Shown: in pieces, positions 54,917-63,926 of the stretch
How positions within the stretch are numbered: position 1 is the first letter of the stretch
How the letters are laid out: each line of letters opens with the position of its first letter
Source of the DNA: Streptomyces aidingensis
Lineage (GTDB): Bacteria > Actinomycetota > Actinomycetes > Streptomycetales > Streptomycetaceae
Length of the DNA stretch: 64,000 nt
Assembly: GCF_900112355.1 (NCBI RefSeq)
Contig: NZ_FOLM01000011.1
Coordinates: 124,001 to 188,000, forward strand
Direction of reading: 5' to 3'
The notes under the pieces: model-generated
Told to the model about the DNA's origin: nothing
The model's database searches: none
What the model saw: the letters and a program-made list of their open reading frames with translations, nothing else
Position numbers and translations under genes: made by a program

Positions 54917-57049
54917 CTAGTCGCCGATGCCGCCGGTGATGAAGCCGTTCCCGCCGCCGCCGTCACCGCCGCCGTCGCCGCCGCCGTCACCGCCGCCGTC
55001 GCCGCCGCCGTCGCCGCCTCCGTCACCCCCGCCGTCGCCGCCGCCGTCGCCGCCGCCGTCACCCCCGCCGTTGTTGTTGCCGCCCGGATTACCGCCGGTG
55101 TCGCGGAGCTGGGTGAAGATGATGATCTGGTCGCCGGGCTTGACCGTCGAGCCGGCCGACGGATTGGTGCCGATCACCACGGCATCGTCCCCGGCCGGGC
55201 CCTGGATGGTCACCGTCAGCCCCTTCGCCTGAAGCTCCTCCTGGGCCTGCGAGGGCAGGAACTGGCTGTAGTCCTGGAGCTGGAACTCCTGCGACTGGGG
55301 CGAGGGCTTGGCGATCTTCAGATGCACCGCGCTGCCCGGCTTCACATCGCTGCCCGTGGTCGGCTCCTGCGCGATGACCTGGCCCGGTTCCCGGGAGTCG
55401 TCGACGACTTCCTCGGTGGTCACCGTGAAGTTGTACGGATCGGCCTCCAGCTCGGCCCTGGCCTGGTCGACGTGCTTGTTGACCACATCGGGCATGGAGA
55501 CGGTGGCCTCGGCGATGGCCACGGTCAGGGTGATGGTCTGACCGGAGTCGGCCTCCAGCTCGGTACCGGCCGCCGGGTCCATGGACAGAACCGTGCCCGG
55601 GTCCTGCGCGTCGGTCTCCTCTTCCTTCTTCTCGACCTCGAAGCCCAGCTCCCGCAGCTCGGTGGAGGCCTCGTCGAAGGTCCTGCCGACCATGTCGGGC
55701 AGCGCCACCGGCCCCTCGCCCTCGGACATGATGAGGTCGACGACGGTGCCCTCCTCCACCCGCTGGCCGGACTCCGGCTCGCTGCGGCAGACCGTGCCCT
55801 CCGGCTGGTCGCACGTCTCGCTGCCGGCCTCCCGCACCGAGAGCTGGACGGACTCGGCGCTCCGCTCCGCCTCCTCAAGCGTCTCCCCGGCGAAGTTCGG
55901 CACCGTGCGCAGGGTGTCCGCCTCGTTCGCGAACAGCGCCCGGCCGATGAAGATCGCGCCGACCAGCACCAGGATCCCGGCCAGCACCAGCAGCACCGTC
56001 GAGGTGTGGTTCCGCCTCGGCTGCCGGCGGTCGGCGCGGCCCCCGTAGCCGTCGTCGTAGTCGTCCTCGTAGCGGTCGCCGCCGTAGCCGCCGTTGGCGG
56101 GCGGCATCATCGCGGTGGCCGGGCCGCCGGCCTGCTGACGCAGCGCCTGGGTCGGGGCGTCGTAGCCGCCGTAGCCCACCGAGCCCATGGCCGCGGTGGC
56201 CGCCACCGGCCGGCCCTCCAGAAACGCCTCGATGTCCGCGCGCATCTCGTCGGCCGACTGATAGCGGTAGTCCGGCTCCTTGACCAGCGCCTTCATCACG
56301 ATGGCGTCGATCTGCGGCGGAACCTCCGGGTCGAAGACGCTGGGCGGCTGCGGCTCCTCCCGGACATGCTGATAGGCCACCGCCACCGGGGAGTCCCCGA
56401 CGAACGGCGGTCGCAGCGCCAGCAGCTCGTAGAGCAGGCAGCCGGTGGAGTACAGATCCGAGCGCTGGTCCACGGTCTCGCCCTTGGCCTGCTCCGGGGA
56501 GAGGTACTGGGCGGTGCCGATCACCGCGGCGGTCTGGGTCATGGTCATGCCGGAGTCGCCCATGGCCCGGGCGATGCCGAAGTCCATCACCTTGACCTGG
56601 CCGTTCCGGGTGAGCATCACATTGGCCGGCTTGATGTCCCGGTGCACGATGCCGTTGCGGTGCGAATATTCCAGCGCCTGGAGGATGCCGATGCACATCT
56701 CCACGGCCCGCTCGGGCAGCAGCTTGCGCCCGGTGTGCAGCAGCTCGCGCAGGGTGGAGCCGTCCACATACTCCATCACGATGTACGGGACCGACACCCC
56801 GTCGATGTAGTCCTCGCCGGTGTCGTAGACGGCGACGATGGCGGGGTGGTTCAGGGACGCCGCGGACTGCGCCTCCCGGCGGAACCGGGCCTGGAACGTG
56901 GGGTCACGGGCGAGATCGGCACGCAGCGTCTTCACCGCCACCGTGCGGCCCAGACGCGTGTCATGGGCGATATAGACCTCGGCCATGCCGCCGCGGCCGA
57001 GCACCTGGCCCAGCTCGTACCGCCCGCCAAGGCGACGCGGCTCATCCAT
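54917..57049 (-). CDS. pknB: Serine/threonine kinase PknB with four PASTA domains
   Basis: 710 residues. An active kinase domain at 1-280 (GRGGMAEVYIAHD, VAVKTL, HRDIKPANVML, DFGIARAMG, GTAQYLSPEQAKG). One membrane helix near 350 (STVLLVLAGILVLVGAIFIG) and four PASTA repeats outside (starting near VPNFAGETLEEA, LPDMVGRTFDEA, MPDVVNKHVDQA and FLPSQAQEELQA). They bind lipid II or muropeptides. A (GGGD)9 tail ends the protein. It phosphorylates wall-synthesis regulators, including the MurJ-partner pseudokinase in mycobacteria. It is the last gene of the fhaA-to-pknB cluster, with its own 286-nt upstream gap. Confidence 0.96.
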   Translation of the reverse strand: MDEPRRLGGRYELGQVLGRGGMAEVYIAHDTRLGRTVAVKTLRADLARDPTFQARFRREAQSAASLNHPAIVAVYDTGEDYIDGVSVPYIVMEYVDGSTLRELLHTGRKLLPERAVEMCIGILQALEYSHRNGIVHRDIKPANVMLTRNGQVKVMDFGIARAMGDSGMTMTQTAAVIGTAQYLSPEQAKGETVDQRSDLYSTGCLLYELLALRPPFVGDSPVAVAYQHVREEPQPPSVFDPEVPPQIDAIVMKALVKEPDYRYQSADEMRADIEAFLEGRPVAATAAMGSVGYGGYDAPTQALRQQAGGPATAMMPPANGGYGGDRYEDDYDDGYGGRADRRQPRRNHTSTVLLVLAGILVLVGAIFIGRALFANEADTLRTVPNFAGETLEEAERSAESVQLSVREAGSETCDQPEGTVCRSEPESGQRVEEGTVVDLIMSEGEGPVALPDMVGRTFDEASTELRELGFEVEKKEEETDAQDPGTVLSMDPAAGTELEADSGQTITLTVAIAEATVSMPDVVNKHVDQARAELEADPYNFTVTTEEVVDDSREPGQVIAQEPTTGSDVKPGSAVHLKIAKPSPQSQEFQLQDYSQFLPSQAQEELQAKGLTVTIQGPAGDDAVVIGTNPSAGSTVKPGDQIIIFTQLRDTGGNPGGNNNGGGDGGGDGGGDGGGDGGGDGGGDGGGDGGGDGGGDGGGGNGFITGGIGD
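54951..55070 (-). repeat. Twelve-base repeat encoding (Gly-Gly-Gly-Asp)9 in pknB
   Basis: Nine consecutive near-identical 12-bp units at the 3' end of pknB encode GGGD each, after an Asn stretch. It is an uninterrupted low-complexity tail outside the last PASTA domain. Confidence 0.9.
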
Positions 57050-57335
57050 GATTTCCAGCCCTCTCCCTATGTCCCGCTGGTCCCGGTCTCCTCGGCCGGA
57101 CGGGCGGTCTGCGCGGGCCAGGGTGGCCCGGGCCTACGGTACCCGGCCCGGTCAGGACCACCGGGCCCCGGTGCCCCCGCCGATACCCAACCGGTATCCC
57201 CGGCCGGGGCGGCGGCGGGCCGCGGCCTGCCCTGCGGCGGCGTCTGCCCGGTGCGCACCGGGCGGCCACCGGTTAGACGTGTGAGACATCTCTCCGGTTG
57301 CCCCGGCGATGCGCAGGGTCTGTGAACGTCGCCGC

Positions 57336-58805
57336 TCAGTTCTCGCTCTGCAGCACTGCCTCCATCACGGCCTTGGCGATCGGGGCGGCCAGGCCGCCGC
57401 CGGAGATCTGGTCGCGCTCATTGCTGCCGTCCTCCACCACGACCGCCACCGCGACCGGCGACTCGTCGTCCGTGATGGCGTACGAGATGAACCAGGCGTA
57501 GGGCAGTCCCGAGTTGTCCTCGCCGTGCTGGGCGGTGCCGGTCTTGCCGCCGACCCGCACCCCGTCGATCCGGGCGTTGCCGCCGGTGCCGTCCTCGACC
57601 ACGCTCTCCATGGCGCTCTGCAGGGCCTGCGCGGTCTCCGGCGACATCGCCTGGCTGAACTCGCTCTCCTTGTGCTGCTCCACCACGTTCAGATTCGGCG
57701 CGACGAGCTGGTCCACCATGTACGGCTCCATCAGGGTGCCGTTGTTGGCGACCGCCGCCGCCACCATGGCCATCTGCAGCGGGGTGGCCTGCACCGACGC
57801 CTGCCCGATGCCGGCCATGGCGTTCTGCGGCCGGTCCGCCTCCGGATAGGCGCTGGCCAGCGCCCGGACCGGGACGAACAGCTCCTCGTTGAAGCCGAAC
57901 TTCTCCGCGGCCTCGATCATCTTCTCGTTGCGCAGATCGTCGCTGAGCCCGGCGAAGACGGTGTTGCAGGACCACATCAGGGCCTCGCGGATGCTGGCTT
58001 CCTCGCACTTGCCCTTGATCTGGTTGTCCAGCTCCTGGCCGTCGGTCTGCGGCAGCAGATAGGGCTCGGGGTAGTCGGTCTCCTCGTCGACATCGTCCAC
58101 GATGGAGCCGTCCTCCAGGGCCGCGGCGGCGGTGACCACCTTGAAGGTGGAGCCGGGCGGGTAGGTCTCGCGCAGCGCCCGGTTGAGCATCGGCTCGTCC
58201 GGGTCGTTCTCCTTCTGCAGCGCGTTCCACGCCTCGCCGTCCTCATTGGACAGGCCGGCGAAGCTGGACGGGTCGTAGGACGGCTTGGAGACCAGGGCCA
58301 GGATCGCGCCGGTGCGCGGATCGATCGCGGCCACCGCGCCGGTCTTGTCGCCCATCGCCTCCCAGGCGGCGCGCTGCGCGTCCGCGTTCAGGGTGGTGAC
58401 CACACTGCCGCCGGTGCGGTCCTTGCCGGTGAGCATGTCGATGGTGCGGCTGAAGAACAGCCGGTCGTCGTCGCCGGTCAGGATGGAGTCGTAGACGCCC
58501 TCCAGCAGGCTGGTGCCGAACGCCTGGGAGGCGAAGCCGGTGACCGGGGCCCACATCGGGCCGTCGGTGTAGGTGCGGCGGTACTTGAACAGCGCGCCGT
58601 CGGTCTCCTCGGAGCCGGTGATCGGCTCGTCCTCGACGATGATGTCGCCGCGCGGATTGGCGTACCGGGCGATGTCCACCCGCTTGTTGTTGGGGTCGGT
58701 CTGCAGTTCCTCGGCCTGCACGAACTGCACCCAGTTGACGCGCAGCAGCAGGGCCAGTATCAGCAGGCCGCAGAAGACGGCCACCCGTCGCATCGGCTTG
58801 TTCAC
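57336..58805 (-). CDS. pbpA: Class B penicillin-binding protein PbpA (FtsI-family transpeptidase)
   Basis: 489 residues. An N-terminal anchor (VAVFCGLLILALLLRVNWVQ), then a dimerisation region and a transpeptidase domain with YPPGSTFKVV (SxxK), WSCNTVF (SxN) and GGKTGTAQH. It cross-links peptidoglycan with the SEDS glycosyltransferase encoded just upstream. The GTG at 58805 overlaps the ftsW/rodA stop codon by 4 nt, so the pair is translationally coupled. The mycobacterial homologue is a PknB target. Confidence 0.95.
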   Translation of the reverse strand: MNKPMRRVAVFCGLLILALLLRVNWVQFVQAEELQTDPNNKRVDIARYANPRGDIIVEDEPITGSEETDGALFKYRRTYTDGPMWAPVTGFASQAFGTSLLEGVYDSILTGDDDRLFFSRTIDMLTGKDRTGGSVVTTLNADAQRAAWEAMGDKTGAVAAIDPRTGAILALVSKPSYDPSSFAGLSNEDGEAWNALQKENDPDEPMLNRALRETYPPGSTFKVVTAAAALEDGSIVDDVDEETDYPEPYLLPQTDGQELDNQIKGKCEEASIREALMWSCNTVFAGLSDDLRNEKMIEAAEKFGFNEELFVPVRALASAYPEADRPQNAMAGIGQASVQATPLQMAMVAAAVANNGTLMEPYMVDQLVAPNLNVVEQHKESEFSQAMSPETAQALQSAMESVVEDGTGGNARIDGVRVGGKTGTAQHGEDNSGLPYAWFISYAITDDESPVAVAVVVEDGSNERDQISGGGLAAPIAKAVMEAVLQSEN

Positions 58806-60208
58806 GGTCGGACCACCTGGGTCTGTTCGGCGTCGGTGGGGTTCGATGGGCTCGGCGCGGGCCGTCGTGCAGTGTCGCTGATGCGCAGTAGGAGTGCGAT
58901 AAGGGCCCAGTTGGCGATCACCGAGGAACCGCCCTGGGCCAGGAACGGCATGGTCATGCCGGTGAGCGGGATCAGGCCGGTGACGCCGCCCGCCACCACG
59001 AAGACCTGGAGGGCGAAGGTGCCGGTCAGCCCGATGGCGAGCAGCTTGCCGAACGGGTCACGGGCGGCCAGCGCGGTGCGCAGCCCGCGCTCGATCAGCA
59101 GCCCGTAGAGCATCAGCACGGCCATCATCCCGACCAGGCCCAGCTCCTCGCCCACGGTGGCCAGGATGTAGTCGCTCTTGGTGGCGATGCCGCCGATCAG
59201 CCAGGAGTAGCCCTGGCCCAGGCCGGTGCCGAGCATGCCGCCGGAGCCGAAGGAGTACATCACCTGGGCGGATTCCTTCACCCCGCCGTTGGGGGCCAGG
59301 GCCAGCGGGTCCAGCCAGTTGTCCACCCGCTCGCCGACATGGGCGTTGATGCCGGCCACCGCGATGGCGCCGGTGGCGGACAGCAGCAGCCCGAAGACGA
59401 TCCAGCTCGTGCGTTCGGTGGCGACGTAGAGCATCACCACGAAGACGCCGAAGAAGAGCAGGGACATGCCCAGGTCGGTCTCGAAGACCAGGATCATCAG
59501 GGAGACCGCCCAGACCATCAGGATCGGCCCCAGGTCCCGGCCGCGCGGCCAGTGCAGCCCCAGGAAGCGGCGGCTGGCCAGGGCCAGCGCGTCCCGCTTG
59601 ACCATCAGATAGCCGGCGAAGAAGACCGCGATGACGATCTTGGCGAACTCGCCGGGCTGCAGGGTGCCCACCCCGGGGATGCGGACCCAGATCCGGGCGC
59701 CGTTGACCTCGCCGAAGAACAGCGGGGAGACCAGCAGCACCATCGCCACCAGCATGGAGATATAGGTGTAGCGCTGGAGGATGCGGTGGTCCTTGAGGAA
59801 GATCAGCACGCCCAGGAACAGCACCACGCCCAGGCCGGACCACATGAGCTGGCCGGGCGCCAGCGCCCCGCCGAGGGAGTCGGTGGTGACCGAGGGCTCC
59901 TGGTCCAGCCGCCAGATCAGCACCAGGCCCAGACCGTTGAGCAGGGTGGCCAGCGGCAGCATCAGCGGGTCGGCGTACGGCGCCCAGCGCCGCACCACCA
60001 GGTGGGCGACGCCGGCGATGGCGGCCAGGCCGAGGCCGTAGCCGGCCATGCCGGCCGGCAGCTCGTCGTGCTTGGCCAGGCCGGCATTGGCGTAGGCGAG
60101 CACGGGCACGAGCACGGCGAAGACCAGCATGGCGAGCTCGGTGTTCCGCCTGCTGGGCGGGGCGAAGGTGCCCACTGTGGTGTTGCCGGTGGTACTGATA
60201 CCGCTCAT
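58802..60208 (-). CDS. rodA: SEDS-family peptidoglycan glycosyltransferase (FtsW/RodA)
   Basis: 468 residues, about ten membrane helices. RRNTELAMLVFAVLVPVLAY starts the core; the SEDS motifs are IPGVGTLQPGEFAKIVIAVF, FETDLGMSLLFFGVF and LIPLTGMTMPFLAQGGSSV. It polymerises lipid II outside the membrane with PbpA. The ATG at 60208 has GGAGGCGGCC upstream. An alternative ATG at 60247 overlaps the phosphatase stop codon by 4 nt and would add 13 residues. Neighbourhood favours an elongation (RodA) role over division. Confidence 0.92.
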   Translation of the reverse strand: MSGISTTGNTTVGTFAPPSRRNTELAMLVFAVLVPVLAYANAGLAKHDELPAGMAGYGLGLAAIAGVAHLVVRRWAPYADPLMLPLATLLNGLGLVLIWRLDQEPSVTTDSLGGALAPGQLMWSGLGVVLFLGVLIFLKDHRILQRYTYISMLVAMVLLVSPLFFGEVNGARIWVRIPGVGTLQPGEFAKIVIAVFFAGYLMVKRDALALASRRFLGLHWPRGRDLGPILMVWAVSLMILVFETDLGMSLLFFGVFVVMLYVATERTSWIVFGLLLSATGAIAVAGINAHVGERVDNWLDPLALAPNGGVKESAQVMYSFGSGGMLGTGLGQGYSWLIGGIATKSDYILATVGEELGLVGMMAVLMLYGLLIERGLRTALAARDPFGKLLAIGLTGTFALQVFVVAGGVTGLIPLTGMTMPFLAQGGSSVIANWALIALLLRISDTARRPAPSPSNPTDAEQTQVVRP

Positions 60209-60243
60209 GGCCGCCTCCGGCCGCCCGTCCCGGACCGCGCCGC

Positions 60244-61806
60244 TCATTCGGCTGCGGTCGGGCACTCGGCCGCCAGCTCCTCCTGCTCCTTGGTCAGGGC
60301 CGGCAGATCGCGGGCGGCGGGCTCCTCGGAGCCGGTGCCGTTTCCGTCGTCCTGCGCCGGCTGTCCGGTCTCTTCGGTCTCTTCGGTCTGGTCGGTGCCG
60401 GGCTGCTGCTCGTTCTGCGGCGGGCTCTCCTGCTGGAGGTCCCCGGCCGGGGCCTCCTCGCCCTGCTCGGCCTCCTGCCGCTCCTGGAGCCGGGCGGCCA
60501 GCACGCAGGCCACCTCCTCGCGAAGCTCGGCGACCTTCTGCTCGGCCTGCCGCAGGCTGTCCACCGAGATGGTCTTCTTGAGGTCGTTCTGCTTGAAGGG
60601 CGCCAGCAGGCCCAGCTCGATCTCGTCGTGGCTGGTGTGCACCTCGCGCAGCGAGAGCGGGCCCAGATCCTGGCTCAGTCCCCGGTAGATGGCGACATGG
60701 TCGCCCTCCACACCGATGTAGTACTGGTTCTGCGTCCAGCGGTAGCCCGCGTAGCCGCCGGCCCCCAGCAGGGCCAGGGCCAGCAGGATCAGCAGCGAAC
60801 GGCCCAGCCAGCGGCGCCGCCGCCGCTGCGGGTAGGGCTGGTCGTGGTAGGCGCCGAAGTTGCCCAGCACGCCCTCGTCCGCACCGTCGCCGTCGTTCCC
60901 GGGGGCGGGCGCGGGCGGGGGAGCCGGCGGCTGCTGGGCGCGCAGCTCGGCGGCCCGGGCGGCCGGGGTCAGCGGGTGCTGGCCGGTGACCTGCGGCCCC
61001 TGCACCTCGGCGACCGCGCCGACGATCTGCGGGTTGTCGTGCAGCCGGGTGGCCAGGGTGTCGCCCTCGCCGTACTCGCCGTAGCCGGTGTCCACCACAT
61101 CGGCCACGATGCAGGTGATGTTGTCCGGCCCGCCGCCGCGCAGCGCCAGCTCGATCAGCTCCCGGATGGTGTCCTGCGGGGGCTGGAAGCCGCCCAGGGT
61201 GTGTTCCAGGGTCTCGTGGCTGACCACCCCGGACAGGCCGTCGGAGCAGATCAGATAGCGGTCCCCGGCGCGCACCTCGCGGATGGACAGATCGGCCTCG
61301 ACATGGTCGGCGCTGCCCAGGGCCCGCATCAGCAGCGAGCGCTGCGGATGGGTGGTGGCCTCCTCCTCGGTGATCCGGCCCTCGTCCACCAGGCGCTGCA
61401 CCCAGGTGTGGTCCTGGGTGATCTGGGTGAGCATGCCGTCGCGCAGCAGATACGCGCGGGAGTCGCCGATGTGCACCAGGCCCAGCCGCTGGCCGGTCCA
61501 CAGCAGGGCGGTCAGGGTGGTGCCCATGCCGTCGAGCTGGGGGTCCTCCTCGACCATGGCGCGCAGCCGGGCGTTGGCGTGCTGGGCCGAGGCGCCCAGG
61601 GAGGTGAGCACGTCGGAGCCGGGGATGTCGTCGTCGAGCTGGACCAGAGTGGAGATGACCTCGGAGCTGGCCACTTCGCCCGCCGCCTGGCCGCCCATGC
61701 CGTCGGCGACGGCCAGCAGACGCGGTCCGGCGTAGCCGGAGTCCTCGTTGTGGTCGCGGATCAGACCCGTGTGGGATCCGGCGGCGAATCGCAGTGCCAG
61801 GGTCAT
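60244..61806 (-). CDS. pstP: PP2C-type serine/threonine phosphatase PstP
   Basis: 520 residues. The catalytic domain (1-235) has IRDHNEDSGYAG, VADGMGGQAAGE, GDSRAYLLRDG and GGGPDNITCIV, the four metal-binding Asp motifs of PP2C. A linker is followed by a membrane helix (RSLLILLALALLGAGGYAGY) and a Glu/Gln-rich extracellular tail. It reverses PknB phosphorylation. The start MTLALRFAAGSHTG at 61806 is chosen by similarity; an ATG at 61821 is in frame. It precedes rodA in the operon. Confidence 0.95.
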   Translation of the reverse strand: MTLALRFAAGSHTGLIRDHNEDSGYAGPRLLAVADGMGGQAAGEVASSEVISTLVQLDDDIPGSDVLTSLGASAQHANARLRAMVEEDPQLDGMGTTLTALLWTGQRLGLVHIGDSRAYLLRDGMLTQITQDHTWVQRLVDEGRITEEEATTHPQRSLLMRALGSADHVEADLSIREVRAGDRYLICSDGLSGVVSHETLEHTLGGFQPPQDTIRELIELALRGGGPDNITCIVADVVDTGYGEYGEGDTLATRLHDNPQIVGAVAEVQGPQVTGQHPLTPAARAAELRAQQPPAPPPAPAPGNDGDGADEGVLGNFGAYHDQPYPQRRRRRWLGRSLLILLALALLGAGGYAGYRWTQNQYYIGVEGDHVAIYRGLSQDLGPLSLREVHTSHDEIELGLLAPFKQNDLKKTISVDSLRQAEQKVAELREEVACVLAARLQERQEAEQGEEAPAGDLQQESPPQNEQQPGTDQTEETEETGQPAQDDGNGTGSEEPAARDLPALTKEQEELAAECPTAAE

Positions 61807-61886
61807 GCTCGCCTCGCCCATGGGTTCAGGGGAACTCCGGGAATTCCGCACGGTGCCCGCCCTCCGGTCGTCATGTCGGTCCGACC

Positions 61887-62399
61887 CTACTTCCGCAGCT
61901 CGATGACCGTCTTGCCGATCCGGACAGCCGAGCCCGGCGGAATCGGGGCCGGAGCGGTCAGCCGGGCGCGGTCCAGGTAGGTGCCGTTGGTGGAGCCCAG
62001 GTCCTCGATGATCCACTGGCCGTCGCGGTCCGGGTAGATGCGTGCATGCCGTCCGGAGGCGTAGTCGTCGTCGAGCACGATGGTGGAGTCGTGGGCCCGG
62101 CCGAGGGTGATGGTCTGGCCCTGGAGGGCGACCGTGGTGCCGGTGAGCGAGCCCTCGGTGATGACCAGTTTGGTGGGTGCGCCGCGGCGCTGGCGGCCCG
62201 GGCGGGCCGGGGCCTGCGGCCGGCCGCGCTGCGGCTGCTGCTGCCGGTCGCGGGCGTCCGCGGCCCGGCGGGCGGTGGCGCGCTGGGTGACCCGGGTGCC
62301 GAACAGGTCGCTGCGGATGACCTGGACGGCGACGATCACGAACAGCCAGAGCACGGCGAGAAAGCCGAGCCGCATGACGGTCAGGGTCAGCTCTGACAT
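61887..62399 (-). CDS. fhaB: FHA-domain membrane protein FhaB/FipA
   Basis: 170 residues. An N-terminal helix (LGFLAVLWLFVIVAVQVI), a basic linker, and a C-terminal FHA domain with TLGRAHDSTIVLDDDYASGR and WIIEDLGSTNGTYL. FHA domains bind phosphothreonine, so it should read PknB-made marks. In mycobacteria FhaB (FipA) links FtsZ and FtsQ. It lies 10 nt downstream of fhaA and 80 nt before pstP. Confidence 0.93.
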   Translation of the reverse strand: MSELTLTVMRLGFLAVLWLFVIVAVQVIRSDLFGTRVTQRATARRAADARDRQQQPQRGRPQAPARPGRQRRGAPTKLVITEGSLTGTTVALQGQTITLGRAHDSTIVLDDDYASGRHARIYPDRDGQWIIEDLGSTNGTYLDRARLTAPAPIPPGSAVRIGKTVIELRK

Positions 62400-62409
62400 T
62401 GCCCCCGAT

Positions 62410-63276
62410 TCACCCCTCGGCTTGCCGGTAGATAACGGTGGTGGAGCCCACGATGATGCGCGAGCCGTCGCGGAGCGTAGCGCGTTTGGTGGGGAGCCCG
62501 TCCACCACGATGCCGTTCGTCGATCCCAGGTCCCGGATCGTTACCGGCTCGGTGATCTGGATCTCGCAGTGCCGGCGGGACACCCCGGGGTCGTCGATGC
62601 GCACATCCGCCTCGGTGGAGCGCCCCAGCACCAGGCTGGGGCGGGAGATCTGGTGACGGCTGCCGTTGATCTCCACCCAGCGGCGGATCCGGCCGGGCGC
62701 GCCGTACCGGGGGGCGCCCGGGGCCGCCGGGGCGGCGGCGGACGGCTGCGGATAGCCGTAGCTCCCGGCGGGCGCCGCTCCGGGCGGTGCGGGCGGTGCG
62801 GGCGGGGGCACCGGCGCGGGCCCGCCGGCCCAGCCGGCCGGCTGGGCCGGGGCCTGCGGCGGCCGGCCGGGCGCAGGGGCAGGGGCCTGGCCGGCGGCGG
62901 AACTGGCGGCGACGGTGCGGCTGCGCACCCGGTACAGGCCGGTGTCCAGTCCGGGCGACTTCTCCAGCCGCACCGTGATCTGGCCCATGAAGGTGTACCG
63001 CTGCTGCTTGGCGTAGTCGCGGACCATGCCGGCCAGCTCGTCCCCGAGCTGCTGGGCGTAGGGCGCCAGGCGGTCGTAGTCGCCGGCGGAGAGCTCGACG
63101 ATGAAGTCGTTGGGGACGACCGTGCGCTCGCGGTTCCAGATGGTGGCGTTGTTGTCGCACTCGCGCTGCAGCGCGCCGGCGATCTCCACGGGCTGGACCT
63201 CGGACTTGAACACCTTGGCGAAGGTGCCGTTGACCAGCCCTTCGAGACGCTGCTCAAAGCGCTTCAGTACTCCCAT
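62410..63276 (-). CDS. fhaA: FhaA, DUF3662 plus FHA-domain protein
   Basis: 288 residues. An N-terminal DUF3662 domain (GVLKRFEQRLEGLVNGTFAK to the RVR segment near 135), a Pro/Ala/Gly-rich linker, and a C-terminal FHA domain (LVLGRSTEADVRIDDPGVSR, RDLGSTNGIVVDG). In mycobacteria FhaA binds the phosphorylated pseudokinase domain of MviN and restrains wall precursor export. GAGGAGGTG precedes the ATG at 63276. It is the first gene of the cluster. Confidence 0.94.
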   Translation of the reverse strand: MGVLKRFEQRLEGLVNGTFAKVFKSEVQPVEIAGALQRECDNNATIWNRERTVVPNDFIVELSAGDYDRLAPYAQQLGDELAGMVRDYAKQQRYTFMGQITVRLEKSPGLDTGLYRVRSRTVAASSAAGQAPAPAPGRPPQAPAQPAGWAGGPAPVPPPAPPAPPGAAPAGSYGYPQPSAAAPAAPGAPRYGAPGRIRRWVEINGSRHQISRPSLVLGRSTEADVRIDDPGVSRRHCEIQITEPVTIRDLGSTNGIVVDGLPTKRATLRDGSRIIVGSTTVIYRQAEG

Positions 63277-63810
63277 GGTGCACCTCCTCTTCCCAGCGTT
63301 CCCGGTGTCCGCCCGTTGTGATGCGCGGTTTTCCGCGCGCTCCTCCCCTCGGCGCCCCCTGGGGCCGGCCGCCTCGGTCGTGCTTGCGGTAGTGCTTACT
63401 GATCGTATCCACGCGCGGGTATCCCAGGTGGTTCCCCGGGAGGGTCCGGGGCCGTTCTGTGCATGTCTTGTGACCGAACGCCGGGGTCCCCCGGGGCCCC
63501 GGACGGGACCGGCGGGGGCCGGTGTGCCGGGGCCGGTGGATGCCGCTGGCTGCCGCCCCTCCCGGTGGCCCTCCGGTGAGGGCTCCACAGCCAGTGTCCC
63601 GCATGCCGGAGGTGTCCCGTCCCGCCCGGTCCGGGAACCGCCCGGCGGCGTCCCGGCCGGCGCGGTGTCCGGGGCGGTGAGCGGTCCGGAACGAGGATGA
63701 ACCCACCACTGTGGTCGTGTTAGTCTTCTGGTCGTCGGGAGGTTCTCCCGCACCACGACGGAGCCGGACAGCGGCACCGCCGAGGGTGTGAGAGAATCAC
63801 CACACACCTT
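63277..63810. other. Gene-free region upstream of fhaA and tRNA-Leu
   Basis: The 534 nt between divergent fhaA and tRNA-Leu. No gene is supported: open frames here are short or lack start signals. It should contain promoters for both, with a possible -10 TAGTCT at 63721-63726. I see no further structure. Confidence 0.6.
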
Positions 63811-63894
63811 GCGCGGGTGGCGGAATAGGCAGACGCGCTGGATTCAGGTTCCAGTGCCCGCAAGGGCGTGGGGGTTCAACTCCCCCCTCGCGCA
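63811..63894 (+). tRNA. tRNA-Leu (anticodon CAG)
   Basis: 84 nt with a long variable arm (class II). GCGCGGG pairs with CTCGCGC (one G-T); the anticodon CAG is at 63845-63847; the variable arm is TGCCCGCAAGGGCG; the T-loop is TTCAACT. No CCA is encoded. Confidence 0.95.
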
Positions 63895-63899
63895 CTCAT

Positions 63900-63926
63900 A
63901 AAAACCCCTGTCAACCAGGGGTTTTT
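63900..63926 (+). terminator. Terminator after tRNA-Leu
   Basis: An 11-bp perfect inverted repeat (63900-63910 with 63916-63926), 5-nt loop and a five-T tract, a classic intrinsic terminator. The remaining 74 nt to the window end show no feature. Confidence 0.9.
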
